A stretch of DNA of 64,000 nt from Pantoea rodasii (GCF_002095465.1 NZ_MLFP01000003.1:248001-312000), one strand, 5' to 3'. Positions 34,582-44,714 are shown, counted from the stretch's first letter. Made by a program: numbers and translations. The notes: generated by a model from the letters alone, not told the origin.

Positions 34582-35412
34582 ATGACCCAATTGCCCATCT
34601 ATCGCCACAGTGGATTTCAGCCCGAGCAGCCGTGGTTTGTGCTGAACGCCGCGCAGCATTACTCGCTGATTGCCTCCGACAATCCGGCTATTTCCCACTT
34701 CTATAGTTTTGATGTCGCGGAGAATGCCAGCATGACGCTGGCCATTCCCGATGGCTGTGTCGATATCGTTTTTGATTGTGATGCGCAGCGGCCTGCGGCG
34801 CGGGTGTGTGGAACCACGCTGGAAGCGCGCGGTGCCGATATGCAGCATAACCATCACTATTTTGGTGTGCGCTTTGCACCTGGCATCATTCCTGATTTCC
34901 TTGACGTAATGGCAGAGGAAATTCCCGATCGTGAATTCAACTTTCTGGATGTGGTGCCGGATGCACGTTTAGCCTTCGAGCAGATCGTGCAAACGCGCGA
35001 TTTCTCTCGTCAGATATCGTTGTTCAATGCCTGTTTCACACCGCGCCTGGTGCGCAAAGCCTCTGCCGTCACCTCATTGATTATCCAGACGATGCGCCAG
35101 GTGAAAGGCAATATTCGCATCGACCAACTGGAAGCCCTGACCGGCTACACCTGCCGCACGATCCAGCGACAGTTTCGCCAGGATACCGGGATGTCACCTA
35201 AGGCTTTCAGCCGTATTCTGCGCTGTCAGTCGGCGCTCGGCAGTATTCATCTGCAGCAGGATTTATCGTTTAGCGATCTGGCATTCGACCTTGGATTCAG
35301 CGATCAATCGCACTTCCTGCGCGAGTTTAAAAAGTTCGTCAGCACCACGCCGTGCGACTATCAACGGCGTATTGCGCACCAGGCCTATTCCCATCGTTTA
35401 CGTTTTCACTGA
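34582..35412 (+). CDS. AraC family transcriptional regulator
   Basis: 276 residues. The C-terminal AraC double helix-turn-helix spans about 175-270 (RIDQLEALTGYTCRTIQRQF, then SFSDLAFDLGFSDQSHFLRE with FKKFVSTTP). The N-terminal domain (IPDGCVDIVFDCD, HHYFGVRFAPG) is of the DUF6597/XylS-less type seen in many amino acid regulators. GGAG six bases before the ATG. It sits between the divergent amine-oxidation unit and the APC permease and is the likely activator of both. Confidence 0.88.
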   Translation: MTQLPIYRHSGFQPEQPWFVLNAAQHYSLIASDNPAISHFYSFDVAENASMTLAIPDGCVDIVFDCDAQRPAARVCGTTLEARGADMQHNHHYFGVRFAPGIIPDFLDVMAEEIPDREFNFLDVVPDARLAFEQIVQTRDFSRQISLFNACFTPRLVRKASAVTSLIIQTMRQVKGNIRIDQLEALTGYTCRTIQRQFRQDTGMSPKAFSRILRCQSALGSIHLQQDLSFSDLAFDLGFSDQSHFLREFKKFVSTTPCDYQRRIAHQAYSHRLRFH

Positions 35413-35561
35413 GCACTAAAACAGTGCAGCGTTGCACTGTGACGCTGTCCGATTTTTTCTATCCGCCAGACGCCTTGCTGAGAAATGATGCCGCTACGTT
35501 ACCTGCCTCAGGCGGCACAGACTGCCTGAGAACTTTCTCTTAGCTGTTGAGGGCATTGGCG

Positions 35562-36953
35562 ATGAATACGGATTCCGGCTTACGCAAAAATTCGTTGGGT
35601 TTGTTTTCTCTGGTGTTTTTTGTCGTCGCGGCAGCATCGCCGCTAACCGGCGTGGTGGGTGGTTTGCCGGTGGCGATTATTTCCGGCAACGGCGGCGGCA
35701 TTCCGGTGTTTTATATTCTTTCGTGCATTATTTTGATGTTATTCGCCGTCGGCTTTATCGCCATGAGCCGTCACGTCAACAATGCCGGGGCTTTTTACAC
35801 CTATATCTCCAAAGGGATGGGTGAAAATTGGGGTGCCTCGGCCTCGGTATTAGCGCTGATGGCATATATCTCCATCCAAATTGCCATCGTTGCCATGCTG
35901 GGCTTCTTTACCCAGTTATTTATTGAAGAACACTTCGCCGCGCATATTCCCTGGTGGGCGCTGAGTATGTTATTTGTGCTGGTTTGTTGGGTGTTAAACA
36001 TTAAGCGCGTCGAGGTCGGCGGAAAGTTACTCGGCATATTGATGCTGGCGGAAGTGGCTATTGTGCTCCTGACTGACGTGATGCTGCTGATTAAAAAAGT
36101 GGGGCCATATAGTTTTCAATCTTTTGAGCCGTCGGTGTTTATGCAAGGCAATCTCGGCATTGCATTTATCTTCACCATCGCCGCGTTTATCGGTTTTGAA
36201 TCCACCGCGATTTATGCCGAGGAGTGTCGCGACCCGCATAAAACCGTGCCGCGAGCCACTGTGTGTGCGCTGTTACTCATCACCGCGTTTTTCTGCTTTA
36301 CCAGCTGGTCATTGGTGCAGGCGTATGGCTTTGATCAGATCGTCGTGATTGCCAGTAAAGATCCCGGTAACTTCGTGTTTAACATCACCCGACAATATGT
36401 GGGTCAGTGGGCAGTAGAGACGATGTCAGTATTGTTAATTACCAGCTTATTTGCCGCTGCGCTGGCGTTTCATAATAATATTTCGCGCTATCTGTTTAGC
36501 ATCAGCCGTGATGGATTGATCTGGAAAGAACTGTGTAAAACCCATCCCACCAACGGCACGCCACACAATGCCAGCCACGTACACAGTGTGATTATGCTGA
36601 TGCTGCTGGCCGGGATGGGCAGTGCGGGACTGGACCCTATGGTGCACATATTCGCCATTGGTTCCGCCGTCGCCACGCTGTGTATATTAATATTACAACT
36701 GGGCGTCTCCGCCGCTGTGGTGCTGTTTTTCCGTCGTATTGACAGCAAGGAGAATCGGTTCACCGTCTTCTGGGCACCGTTGCTGTCGATGGCGTGTATG
36801 AGCGTGACCATTATTTTGGTGGTTAACAACCTCCAATCGTTAAGTGGTAGCGATTCCAGTGTAGTGAAACTGATTCCATGGTTCATTGCCGGTTGCGCGC
36901 TGTTGGGATACGGCATGTCGATCAAGCGCAGTATTAAAATCCGCGCGTCCTAA
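35562..36953 (+). CDS. APC family amino acid/amine permease
   Basis: 463 residues from the ATG at 35562, with GAGGG upstream; about 12 transmembrane segments. APC features: LFSLVFFVVAAASPLTGVVG near residue 14, FIGFESTAIYAEECRDPHKT near 212, with the conserved Phe-x-Glu motif of transmembrane segment 6. It is likely a secondary importer for the amine or amino acid oxidised by the neighbouring FAD/OCD-like/RidA enzymes. Exact substrate unknown. Transcribed from the same side as the AraC gene, 149 bp after it. Confidence 0.88.
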   Translation: MNTDSGLRKNSLGLFSLVFFVVAAASPLTGVVGGLPVAIISGNGGGIPVFYILSCIILMLFAVGFIAMSRHVNNAGAFYTYISKGMGENWGASASVLALMAYISIQIAIVAMLGFFTQLFIEEHFAAHIPWWALSMLFVLVCWVLNIKRVEVGGKLLGILMLAEVAIVLLTDVMLLIKKVGPYSFQSFEPSVFMQGNLGIAFIFTIAAFIGFESTAIYAEECRDPHKTVPRATVCALLLITAFFCFTSWSLVQAYGFDQIVVIASKDPGNFVFNITRQYVGQWAVETMSVLLITSLFAAALAFHNNISRYLFSISRDGLIWKELCKTHPTNGTPHNASHVHSVIMLMLLAGMGSAGLDPMVHIFAIGSAVATLCILILQLGVSAAVVLFFRRIDSKENRFTVFWAPLLSMACMSVTIILVVNNLQSLSGSDSSVVKLIPWFIAGCALLGYGMSIKRSIKIRAS

Positions 36954-37143
36954 GCTTGAGTCAGAACGGTGTGCAAGGACGCGCACCGGCTTCATGATGT
37001 CAATCTTCGTACATCACATCACGCGTTTTATTTGACCTAAGTTGCATTGCCCGCTATAAAGAATAACCGCGCTGTACTCACGGATATATCTCCCCACCCT
37101 TCGCACGCATTGCTTAATTTCCCATCAACTTCGCTTTATGTAA

Positions 37144-37188
37144 GTTAAATAATTAACACCAATACTTTATTAACTAAAAACAAGTTAA
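37144..37188. promoter_or_regulatory. Candidate ArcA-type sites upstream of mqo
   Basis: GTTAAATAATTAAC (37144-37157) and a TTAAC...GTTAA pair (37170-37188) fall in a very AT-rich promoter region 80-120 bp before mqo. mqo is ArcA-regulated in Escherichia coli, so this is plausible but unproven. The 36954-37264 gap holds no gene. Confidence 0.35.
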
Positions 37189-37264
37189 TCTTTTCGTAAC
37201 AATCTTTTAATTTGCAAACCGAAAATTTAACGTTCACCTGCAAAGTATAAAGATCAGGATCAGA

Positions 37265-38911
37265 ATGACTCATTCAAAAAAAATCGTGTCTGCCCTTTCG
37301 CTGGCAGCGCTGCTTGTTGCTTCAGCGGTCCACGCTGAAGACGCACCAGAAAAAACCGATGTTCTGTTGATTGGCGGCGGCGTCATGAGTGCCTCGCTGG
37401 GCACATGGCTGCAGGAACTGCAACCGGGCTGGAAACAGCTGATGGTCGAGCGTCTGGATGGCGTCGCACTGGAATCGTCTAACGGCTGGAACAACGCCGG
37501 TACCGGTCACTCTGCGAACATGGAACTGAACTACACGCCAGAGCGTGCAGACGGTTCAATCGACGTGAGCAAAGCCCTGGAAATCAACGAAGCCTTCATG
37601 ATTTCCCGTCAGTTCTGGACCTCTCAGGTTCAGCGCGGCGTGATGCACGATCCGCGTTCATTCATCAACTCCACCCCGCACATGAGCTTTGTTTGGGGCG
37701 ACAAAAACGTTGAGTACCTGAACAAGCGTTACGATGCACTGCAGAAAACGACTCTGTTCCAGGGCATGAAGTTCTCTACCGATCACAAGCAGATCGAGCA
37801 GTGGGCTCCGCTGGTAATGGAAGGTCGCGACCCGAATCAGAAAGTGGCAGCCACCTGGACGCCAGTCGGCACCGACGTCAACTACGGTGAAATTACCCGT
37901 CAGCTGATTGGTAGCCTGAAAAAAGATCAGAACTTCAAATTAGAAACCTCTTCTGAAGTCACCGATTTCAAACGCAACAGCGACAACTCCTGGCACGTCA
38001 CCATTAAAGACGTGAAGAGCGGCGAAAACCGTGCGGTTGATGCGAAATACGTGTTTATCGGTGCAGGCGGCGCAGCCATCAAGCTGTTGCAGAAAACCGG
38101 CATTCCAGAAGCAGATAACTACGGCGGATTCCCGGTTGGCGGCTCGTTCCTGATGACTGAGAACCCAGAGATCGCGAACCGTCATCTGGAAAAAGTGTAC
38201 GGTCAGGCTTCTGTTGGTGCACCACCGATGTCCGTTCCACACATCGATGCGCGTAACCTTGATGGCAAAAAAGTGGTGCTGTTTGGACCCTTCGCCACCT
38301 TCTCTACCAAGTATCTGAAAAACGGCTCACTGTTCGATCTGTTAAGCGCTACCACCACCAGTAACATCATGCCAATGACTCACGTTGGTATTGATAACTT
38401 TGACCTGGTGAAATACCTGATTGGTCAGGTAATGCTGAACGACGACGACCGTTTTGCCGCGCTGAAAGAATACTACCCGAACGCACGTAAAGAAGATTGG
38501 AAACTGATTCAGGCGGGTCAACGTGTGCAGATCATCAAGAAAGATGCCGAAAAAGGTGGCGTGCTGAAACTGGGTACTGAAATCGTAACCGATCAGCAGA
38601 AAACCATTGCCGCGCTGTTGGGTGCATCACCAGGTGCTTCTACTGCTGCGCCAATCACCCTCGACGTGATGAAAAAGCTGTTCCCAGAGCAGTTCGCTTC
38701 TCCTGAATGGCAAGAGAAGATCCGTGGCATCATTCCAAGCTTCGGTCAGAAACTGAACGGCAACACCGCCCTGACCCAGCAGGTATGGGACAACACCGCA
38801 GCCACGCTGCAGTTGACCAAACCACCGGTGATCAACATGGGTGACCAGTCAGTGGCACCAACCCAAGCTAAACCGCGTGCGGAATCCGCTAAGCAAGATA
38901 TGGCGCTGTAA
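37265..38911 (+). CDS. mqo: Malate:quinone oxidoreductase
   Basis: 548-residue FAD enzyme that oxidises malate to oxaloacetate and reduces quinone at the inner membrane. FAD motif [20 protein letters not shown] near residue 32, followed by [20 protein letters not shown], a diagnostic Mqo signature, and [17 protein letters not shown] near 340. The N-terminus reads [22 protein letters not shown], a signal-peptide-like leader before the enzyme domain; similar leaders are known in other enterobacterial Mqo annotations. A strong terminator follows. Codon use is highly biased, suggesting high expression. Confidence 0.95.
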   Translation: MTHSKKIVSALSLAALLVASAVHAEDAPEKTDVLLIGGGVMSASLGTWLQELQPGWKQLMVERLDGVALESSNGWNNAGTGHSANMELNYTPERADGSIDVSKALEINEAFMISRQFWTSQVQRGVMHDPRSFINSTPHMSFVWGDKNVEYLNKRYDALQKTTLFQGMKFSTDHKQIEQWAPLVMEGRDPNQKVAATWTPVGTDVNYGEITRQLIGSLKKDQNFKLETSSEVTDFKRNSDNSWHVTIKDVKSGENRAVDAKYVFIGAGGAAIKLLQKTGIPEADNYGGFPVGGSFLMTENPEIANRHLEKVYGQASVGAPPMSVPHIDARNLDGKKVVLFGPFATFSTKYLKNGSLFDLLSATTTSNIMPMTHVGIDNFDLVKYLIGQVMLNDDDRFAALKEYYPNARKEDWKLIQAGQRVQIIKKDAEKGGVLKLGTEIVTDQQKTIAALLGASPGASTAAPITLDVMKKLFPEQFASPEWQEKIRGIIPSFGQKLNGNTALTQQVWDNTAATLQLTKPPVINMGDQSVAPTQAKPRAESAKQDMAL

Positions 38912-38932
38912 TTTTCCCTCGCGCTAATTGAG

Positions 38933-38958
38933 AAAGCCGGACTCTGTCCGGCTTTTTT
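38933..38958 (+). terminator. Rho-independent terminator of mqo
   Basis: AAAGCCGGA (38933-38941) pairs with TCCGGCTTT (38947-38955), with a T-tract to 38958. Confidence 0.9.
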
Positions 38959-39041
38959 GTGCTTTGAAGAAGGCAATGCCACAGAGCAGACACTCATCCT
39001 CCCACGTGCTAAAATTAGCCATCATTGAATGAGGCAAAGAT

Positions 39042-39305
39042 ATGACTAAAGCTGCATCATTAAGTGTTGCAAATCAGGTACGCGAACTGGCTAAAGCGCA
39101 CCAGGTAACTGCTGAGCGTGACGGCATGAGCCGCATGGCTGTTGCTATCACTCGCCTGGCCGATGACATCGTTGAACTTGATGTCATCGAACAACTTCTG
39201 GTCAATTTGAAGAAAAAAGGCATTTTGACCAAAGCAGAAACGCTTGAGATACAAGGCAACTATCTGCGTGAAAAAAGACAAATTAAACAGAATTTTTCTG
39301 CATGA
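39042..39305 (+). CDS. Small Fic partner, probable antitoxin
   Basis: 87 residues, helical and basic at the C-terminus (YLREKRQIKQNFSA). It overlaps the Fic start by four bases (ATGA), the classic arrangement of a toxin-antitoxin pair. No clear Fic-inhibition motif (S/T-x3-E-G/N) could be placed with confidence, so the mode of inhibition is open; resemblance to YhfG-type antitoxins is not evident. Local base composition is a little more AT-rich than neighbours, suggesting horizontal origin. Confidence 0.6.
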   Translation: MTKAASLSVANQVRELAKAHQVTAERDGMSRMAVAITRLADDIVELDVIEQLLVNLKKKGILTKAETLEIQGNYLREKRQIKQNFSA

Positions 39306-40048
39306 TTTTTGATCCCTTTGGTGACTTCGAAACTGCAGGTTATTTGCAGAATGTGTTAAGTTTGAAAGATCCCGATGAAGTAAAAGCCTCTGAGCATCTC
39401 TCTTTCGAACTTAGCCTTGAAGAAGCGCTGCAGTTTCTTTCAAAAGAAAAACAATTAAATTATTCTTCCGTGCTTAAAGTGCATGAGATTTTATTCACAG
39501 GTTTTTATCATTGGGCCGGAAAGGACCGTAATAAATTAGTTCCACACCTGTCGATATTTAAAGGTGCCCGTGAAGACAAACATTTTACCGTATTTGAATA
39601 TCCATATCTTATCCAACCTGCAGTGGAGTATGCGCTAAAACTCGCCAGTAACATGGTTAAGTTTCGCGAAAAACCAGGTGAAGTGATGGGACAATTAGCT
39701 TTTGCTCATCCGTTCCTGGATGGCAACGGTCGTACAATATTACTTTTTTTCATGGAGTTAAGTTTTCGCGCCGGCTTTTCAATCGATTGGTCTAAAACGA
39801 TGAAAGATGATTACCTACGCGCATTAAGCGTTGAAATTCGTGACCCCGGTAAAGGACATCTTGACCGCTATCTCAAACCGTACATCATTGAAATTCATAG
39901 TCGGGACGAATGGCCATTAATCATCGGGAGTATTAAAGGTCTGGATGGACTGGATAAGGAACAAATGAATTATAGTGAGATCGATGATCCACAGGTCAGG
40001 AAACATTATAAAAGCTATCAATCACTACATTTAGATAATGAATCTTAA
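39302..40048 (+). CDS. Fic family protein (AMP-transferase toxin candidate)
   Basis: 248 residues with an intact Fic motif HPFLDGNGR near residue 138, matching HPFx(D/E)GN(G/K)R, so the catalytic histidine and the phosphate-binding residues are present. A flap region with FTGFYHWAGKDRNK lies near residue 63. Fic enzymes AMPylate target proteins such as topoisomerases and can be toxic unless held by a partner. It is coupled to the 87-residue gene before it. The gene ends overlapping the convergent LysR stop by four bases. Confidence 0.88.
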   Translation: MIFDPFGDFETAGYLQNVLSLKDPDEVKASEHLSFELSLEEALQFLSKEKQLNYSSVLKVHEILFTGFYHWAGKDRNKLVPHLSIFKGAREDKHFTVFEYPYLIQPAVEYALKLASNMVKFREKPGEVMGQLAFAHPFLDGNGRTILLFFMELSFRAGFSIDWSKTMKDDYLRALSVEIRDPGKGHLDRYLKPYIIEIHSRDEWPLIIGSIKGLDGLDKEQMNYSEIDDPQVRKHYKSYQSLHLDNES

Positions 40049-40935
40049 TTTCTGTTATTCATCCCCCAGACCAGTGCCTGTCTTGCATGGGCAATACGCG
40101 GCTGGCGCAGAGCGCTGGGTAACCAGATAAGGTGATAACGAATCTCTGTGTCCCCCACCGGCGCGTCCAGCACCACCAACTCCCCTTGCGCGATTTGCGC
40201 CTGGCATAAAAATGCCGGCATCACCGACCAGCCAAATCCACCGCAGAGTAAACTTCGCAAACCACGTAAGTCCTGCCCAACCACCGCAGGTAACAGCGTC
40301 TGATATTTAATGCGATTCTTATCCAGCCAGTGATCAATTAATGACAGTTTCAGGTCATAAGCCAAAAGGGGTTCGTTGATCAAATCCGTGGAAGAATTTG
40401 CGCTGTTATTCAAGCGAACCGCCACGGCCGGTGCAGCCACAGCAACCACGCGGTCTTGAAAAATCACTTCCCCCTTTAAACGTGGATCGGTCACCGGATG
40501 TGCCGTCACGCCGAGATCACAGTGCCCTTCAATCACCATCTGCGCGACTAGCGGACCATCACCGCTGTGCATATGCACGCGAATACCGCTTTCAAGCAAA
40601 GGAAGCAACTCTGCTGATAATTTCTCCGCCATAAAATCCGCATGTCCGATGATCTGCAACGTACCACTCACATCCATGGATCGGGCTCGTGCCGATGACA
40701 AGGCGGATTCAGCAGTATCGAGTGAGTGGCCTATATCAGCGGCCAAATCGTCGGCAGCGGCAGTGGGTGTTACACCATGAGCCTGACGTTCAAACAGCGG
40801 TCGACCCACTGCGACTTCCAGGCCGCTAATGTGTTGCGAAACCGCAGGCTGCGTCAGATTCAGTGCGCGTGCCGCACCGGAAATTGAGCGCTGGCGATAC
40901 ACTTCCATAAACGTTCGTAAGCGAACCAGTGACAT
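40045..40935 (-). CDS. LysR family transcriptional regulator
   Basis: 296 residues with a canonical N-terminal helix-turn-helix (RSISGAARALNLTQPAVSQH, followed by ISGLEVAVGRPLFERQAHG) and effector domain. It diverges from the aldehyde dehydrogenase/DJ-1 unit at 41041 with 105 bp between, so it probably controls that unit. Effector unknown, perhaps an aldehyde. Confidence 0.88.
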   Translation of the reverse strand: MSLVRLRTFMEVYRQRSISGAARALNLTQPAVSQHISGLEVAVGRPLFERQAHGVTPTAAADDLAADIGHSLDTAESALSSARARSMDVSGTLQIIGHADFMAEKLSAELLPLLESGIRVHMHSGDGPLVAQMVIEGHCDLGVTAHPVTDPRLKGEVIFQDRVVAVAAPAVAVRLNNSANSSTDLINEPLLAYDLKLSLIDHWLDKNRIKYQTLLPAVVGQDLRGLRSLLCGGFGWSVMPAFLCQAQIAQGELVVLDAPVGDTEIRYHLIWLPSALRQPRIAHARQALVWGMNNRN

Positions 40936-41040
40936 AGTGACCCATAAATTATTTTATACCCCTGCCAAAATAGCCTTGTTAGCCGTCAAACACCAGCGCG
41001 AGTAAGCTGCCCACATCTTGAAACGCACGGGAAAAAAATC

Positions 41041-42459
41041 ATGTCACTTCAGCAAGAATTACTGCATGTGCTGCACACAATGAAACAGGCTCACCTGCAG
41101 AACGAACCTGCTAGCGCCGAACTTCGCCACGATCGCCTATTACGCAGCGTGGCATTAATTCGTGAGAATCATGCCGCGTTTACTGCGGCTATCAGCGCCG
41201 ATTTCGGTCATCGTAGCGCCTATCAAACCCAGGCGGCCGACCTGATGACCACCATCAGTATGTTGCAGCACTCCGCTGAGCATCTGGAGCAGTGGATGCA
41301 GCCGGAGATCGCCGAGGTCCCGGTTGCGGGTATGCAGGCGCGTATCGAACCGCAACCCTTAGGCGTAGTCGGTATTATCAGCCCGTGGAATTTCCCGATT
41401 AACCTGGCATTTGGCCCATTAGCCGGTGTGTTTGCTGCGGGCAACACCGCGATGCTGAAACCCTCTGAGCTGACACCTCACACCTCAGCATTACTGGCGG
41501 AGTTAGTCCCGCGTTACTTCTCCGCTGATGAGCTCAGCGTGGTTTTGGGTGACGCCAGCGTGGGCCAAGCGTTTAGCGCTCTGCCATTCGACCATCTGGT
41601 CTTCACCGGCAGCACCGCCGTCGGTAAGCATGTGATGCGTGCAGCGGCAGAAAATCTGGTGCCTGTTACGCTGGAATTGGGCGGAAAGTCGCCGGTGGTG
41701 ATTAACGCTGATGCTGATGTGGCAATGGCTGCAGCCCGGACTCTGACCATAAAAACCTTCAACGCCGGTCAAATCTGTATCTCACCGGATTACCTGTTAC
41801 TTCCGCATGTCGCTGAAGCGGAATTTATCACCGCGTCGCAACAGTTCATGCTGCAGACGTACCCAACGCTGCAAAGCAACGAGGATTACACTGCCATTAT
41901 CAGCGCTCGACACTATCAGCGACTGATCGATCTGATCGAAGATGCGCGTGTTAAAGGTGCTCGGATCGTTAGCCTGGCCCCTGCGGGCGAGCCGGACTTT
42001 GATGCACAAAGCCGCAAAATCGCGCCGCATTTGATCCTCGATGTCACCGAAGAGATGGCGGTAATGCAGGAAGAAATTTTTGGCCCGCTGCTGCCGATCA
42101 AAAGCTATAGCGGAGAGGTGAAGGAAGCGATTCGCTATATCAATGCGCATCCACGTCCATTGGCCGCCTACTATTTTGGTCACGATGAACAGCATCAGCA
42201 GTTGATGGCCCAGCACACCACTTCGGGTGCACTGGTGATAAATGATGTCATGACCCATGCTTCTCTCGACAGCCTGCCATTTGGTGGCGTAGGTGCTTCC
42301 GGTATTGGCGCGTATCACGGGATTCACGGATTCCGTCGTTTCAGCCACGCCAAGCCGATTGTGATCCAGGATAAGGCGGGTACCACAAATTTACGGCTGC
42401 GTGCGCCCTATCAGGACAAAAGCGCAGCATTAACCGCATTACTGAATAACCAACATTAA
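41041..42459 (+). CDS. Aldehyde dehydrogenase, coniferyl aldehyde dehydrogenase-type
   Basis: 472 residues. Catalytic cysteine in NAGQICISPDYLL near 244 and glutamate in TLELGGKSPVV near 210; PWNFPINLAFGPL near 118. Belongs to the CalB/class 3-like branch acting on hydrophobic or aromatic aldehydes. It begins an operon with a DJ-1 family gene 13 bp downstream and is divergent from a LysR. Aldehyde detoxification or aromatic aldehyde catabolism is the likely role. Confidence 0.87.
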   Translation: MSLQQELLHVLHTMKQAHLQNEPASAELRHDRLLRSVALIRENHAAFTAAISADFGHRSAYQTQAADLMTTISMLQHSAEHLEQWMQPEIAEVPVAGMQARIEPQPLGVVGIISPWNFPINLAFGPLAGVFAAGNTAMLKPSELTPHTSALLAELVPRYFSADELSVVLGDASVGQAFSALPFDHLVFTGSTAVGKHVMRAAAENLVPVTLELGGKSPVVINADADVAMAAARTLTIKTFNAGQICISPDYLLLPHVAEAEFITASQQFMLQTYPTLQSNEDYTAIISARHYQRLIDLIEDARVKGARIVSLAPAGEPDFDAQSRKIAPHLILDVTEEMAVMQEEIFGPLLPIKSYSGEVKEAIRYINAHPRPLAAYYFGHDEQHQQLMAQHTTSGALVINDVMTHASLDSLPFGGVGASGIGAYHGIHGFRRFSHAKPIVIQDKAGTTNLRLRAPYQDKSAALTALLNNQH

Positions 42460-42472
42460 TCGAGGACAGAAA

Positions 42473-43162
42473 ATGAAAATTTTGATGGTTCTGACATCGC
42501 ATGACGAGCTGGGCAACACTGGCAAAAAAACTGGATTCTGGCTGGAAGAGTTCGCCGCACCCTACTTCGTGTTTAAAGATGCGGGCGCCGAAGTGGTCTT
42601 AGCGTCTCCGGCGGGTGGACAACCGCCGCTGGATCCAAAAAGTGATTTACCTGAATTCCAGACTGCAATGACCGCACGCTTCAAATCTGATGCGGCGGCA
42701 CAACAAGCGCTGGCCAATACCGTAAAGCTGGCAGGCATCGATCAGCAGGATTTCGATACCGTCTTTTATCCCGGTGGCCACGGTCCCTTGTGGGATCTGG
42801 CGGAGTCAGCAGACTCCATCCAACTGATTGAATCTTTCGAGCGTGCCGGTAAGCCGATTGGTTTTGTCTGCCATGCACCTGGCGCGTTGCGTCATGTAAA
42901 AGCAGCGAGCGGTGCCCCGTTAATTCAAGGCAAACAGGTCACTGGTTTCACAAACAGCGAAGAAGCAGCCGTTGAACTCACCGATGTGGTGCCTTTCCTG
43001 ATTGAGGATGAGTTCATCAAACTGGGCGCGCATTATCAAAAAGGCGCTGACTGGGCACCTTTTGTCGTAGAAGACGGTAAACTGATCACCGGGCAAAATC
43101 CGGCCAGCTCAGAAGATGTTGCGAAAGCACTGCTACTGCAACTGGCAGCACAACAGCCTTAA
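42473..43162 (+). CDS. DJ-1/PfpI family protein (glyoxalase III/Hsp31-like)
   Basis: 229 residues. Nucleophile elbow FVCHAPGAL near residue 137 with the cysteine followed by histidine, and the activating glutamate in WLEEFAAPYF near 24, as in Hsp31/glyoxalase III-type members of the DJ-1 superfamily. GAGGAC precedes the ATG. It forms a unit with an aldehyde dehydrogenase, so methylglyoxal or related aldehyde defence is likely. A hairpin follows. Confidence 0.85.
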   Translation: MKILMVLTSHDELGNTGKKTGFWLEEFAAPYFVFKDAGAEVVLASPAGGQPPLDPKSDLPEFQTAMTARFKSDAAAQQALANTVKLAGIDQQDFDTVFYPGGHGPLWDLAESADSIQLIESFERAGKPIGFVCHAPGALRHVKAASGAPLIQGKQVTGFTNSEEAAVELTDVVPFLIEDEFIKLGAHYQKGADWAPFVVEDGKLITGQNPASSEDVAKALLLQLAAQQP

Positions 43163-43172
43163 TCGCTTTAAA

Positions 43173-43200
43173 GCACATCACTGCACTGGCGGTGATGTGC
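43173..43200 (+). terminator. Terminator-like hairpin after DJ-1 gene
   Basis: GCACATCAC (43173-43181) pairs with GTGATGTGC (43192-43200); only a weak T-rich tail follows. Confidence 0.55.
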
Positions 43201-43371
43201 CTTCGTCTTATTAGCCATCCCATTTATGAAATTTTCTCATAGGTGCTAGCAGACTGGCGCACCTAATCAATCCCTTCTGCCTTTGTTAAGCTACTCCGCA
43301 ACCCCTTTTCCATCATTGTATTCAAGTCCTGGCATCGCACAGGTCCTTTCCTTTCCTCATAAAAAGACACT

Positions 43372-44586
43372 ATGGATATCAAAACTGCAACGCATCCTCC
43401 GGATATGAAAACCGGCATCGCCTTTATTATTATTCTTAGCGCGCTGATGGCATTTACCTCACTCTCAACCGACATTTATCTGCCGGCCATGCCCGCGATG
43501 TCAGCAGCGTTACACGGCGATTCGGAACTGACGGTCACCGGATTCCTGATTGGCTTTGCCATCGCGCAGTTAATCTGGGGCCCGATTAGCGATCAACTCG
43601 GCCGAAAAACACCGTTATACATCGGGATGATTATCTTTGCTGTCGGTTCTGCGGGATGCGCACTCTCCAGCGACATGCCTCAGATTGTCTTTTGGCGCGT
43701 CATTCAGGCGGCGGGCGCCTGTACCGGCCCGATGCTGGCGCGTGCGATGATCCGCGATCTGTTTACCCGCACGCGTGCTGCACAGATGCTGTCAACGCTG
43801 ATCATTGTCATGGCGATTGCCCCTATCGCCGGACCATTAATGGGTGGCCAAATCATTCGTTACTCGCATTGGCCGGTGATTTTCTGGTTTCTGGCGGTGG
43901 TCGGCGCATTGATGTTCATTTCACTGCTCTGGCTTCCTGAAACACTGCCGGCAGAAAAACGGGTAACGGCGTCACCTCGGCAAGTAATGCACAATTATCG
44001 CACGCTGCTGCAAAATAAAAACTTTATGCGATTTACCCTGTGCGTGACTTTTTATTACGTTGCCGCTTACGCATTTATAGTCGGATCGCCTGCGGTGTAT
44101 ATCAGCTATTTCGGTATCGATCCGCAGCATTATGGTTGGCTGTTCGCCATTAATATCCTTGGACTGGTGACGGTCAGCACCGTCAATAAACGTTTAGTGC
44201 AAAAGGTCAGGCTTGAGACGCTGCTGAAATCCGCCTCTTTTATCGCCGCGCTGATGACATTAGTGATGTGTTTTGTACTGAAAACGCATCCGGCAGCGTT
44301 GGCGGGATTGGTCATCTGTATCTTCATTTTCTTCTCAATGAACGGAGTTATTGCAGCCTCTGCTACCGCAGCCGCGCTGGATGCCGTGCCGAATGCCACG
44401 GGTTCAGCCTCCGCGCTGATAGGATCATTGCAATACGGTAGTGGGATTGTCTCCTCACTGCTGCTGGCAGGACTTAACAACGGTACACCCTGGATCATGG
44501 TGAGCATTATGACAGTATTCACCCTGCTCAGTTTTCTCATCACTCTTGGCGGTGGGAAATCTCAGCCAAAAATGGCAGAAATTTAA
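43372..44586 (+). CDS. Bcr/CflA family multidrug efflux MFS transporter
   Basis: 404 residues, 12 transmembrane segments of the major facilitator superfamily. Bcr/CflA features: TDIYLPAMPAMSAAL near residue 36, GPISDQLGRKTPLYIG near 70 (motif A), and GACTGPMLARAMIRDLF near 115. The start at 43372 or at ATG 43399 (MKTGIAF) are both possible. Monocistronic. Role: export of drugs or small metabolites; bicyclomycin-type substrates are typical for the family. Confidence 0.88.
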   Translation: MDIKTATHPPDMKTGIAFIIILSALMAFTSLSTDIYLPAMPAMSAALHGDSELTVTGFLIGFAIAQLIWGPISDQLGRKTPLYIGMIIFAVGSAGCALSSDMPQIVFWRVIQAAGACTGPMLARAMIRDLFTRTRAAQMLSTLIIVMAIAPIAGPLMGGQIIRYSHWPVIFWFLAVVGALMFISLLWLPETLPAEKRVTASPRQVMHNYRTLLQNKNFMRFTLCVTFYYVAAYAFIVGSPAVYISYFGIDPQHYGWLFAINILGLVTVSTVNKRLVQKVRLETLLKSASFIAALMTLVMCFVLKTHPAALAGLVICIFIFFSMNGVIAASATAAALDAVPNATGSASALIGSLQYGSGIVSSLLLAGLNNGTPWIMVSIMTVFTLLSFLITLGGGKSQPKMAEI

Positions 44587-44714
44587 TGCTACGGTGAAAC
44601 ATTAAATAGGGTATTAAACATTTGGTGCGGTGAAATCAGCATGCAATTGCTAAATTTAAAATAGTCGGTAACGTCGTGGCTTCATCTGCTAATAACAATC
44701 AGCGAGCTTAATTA

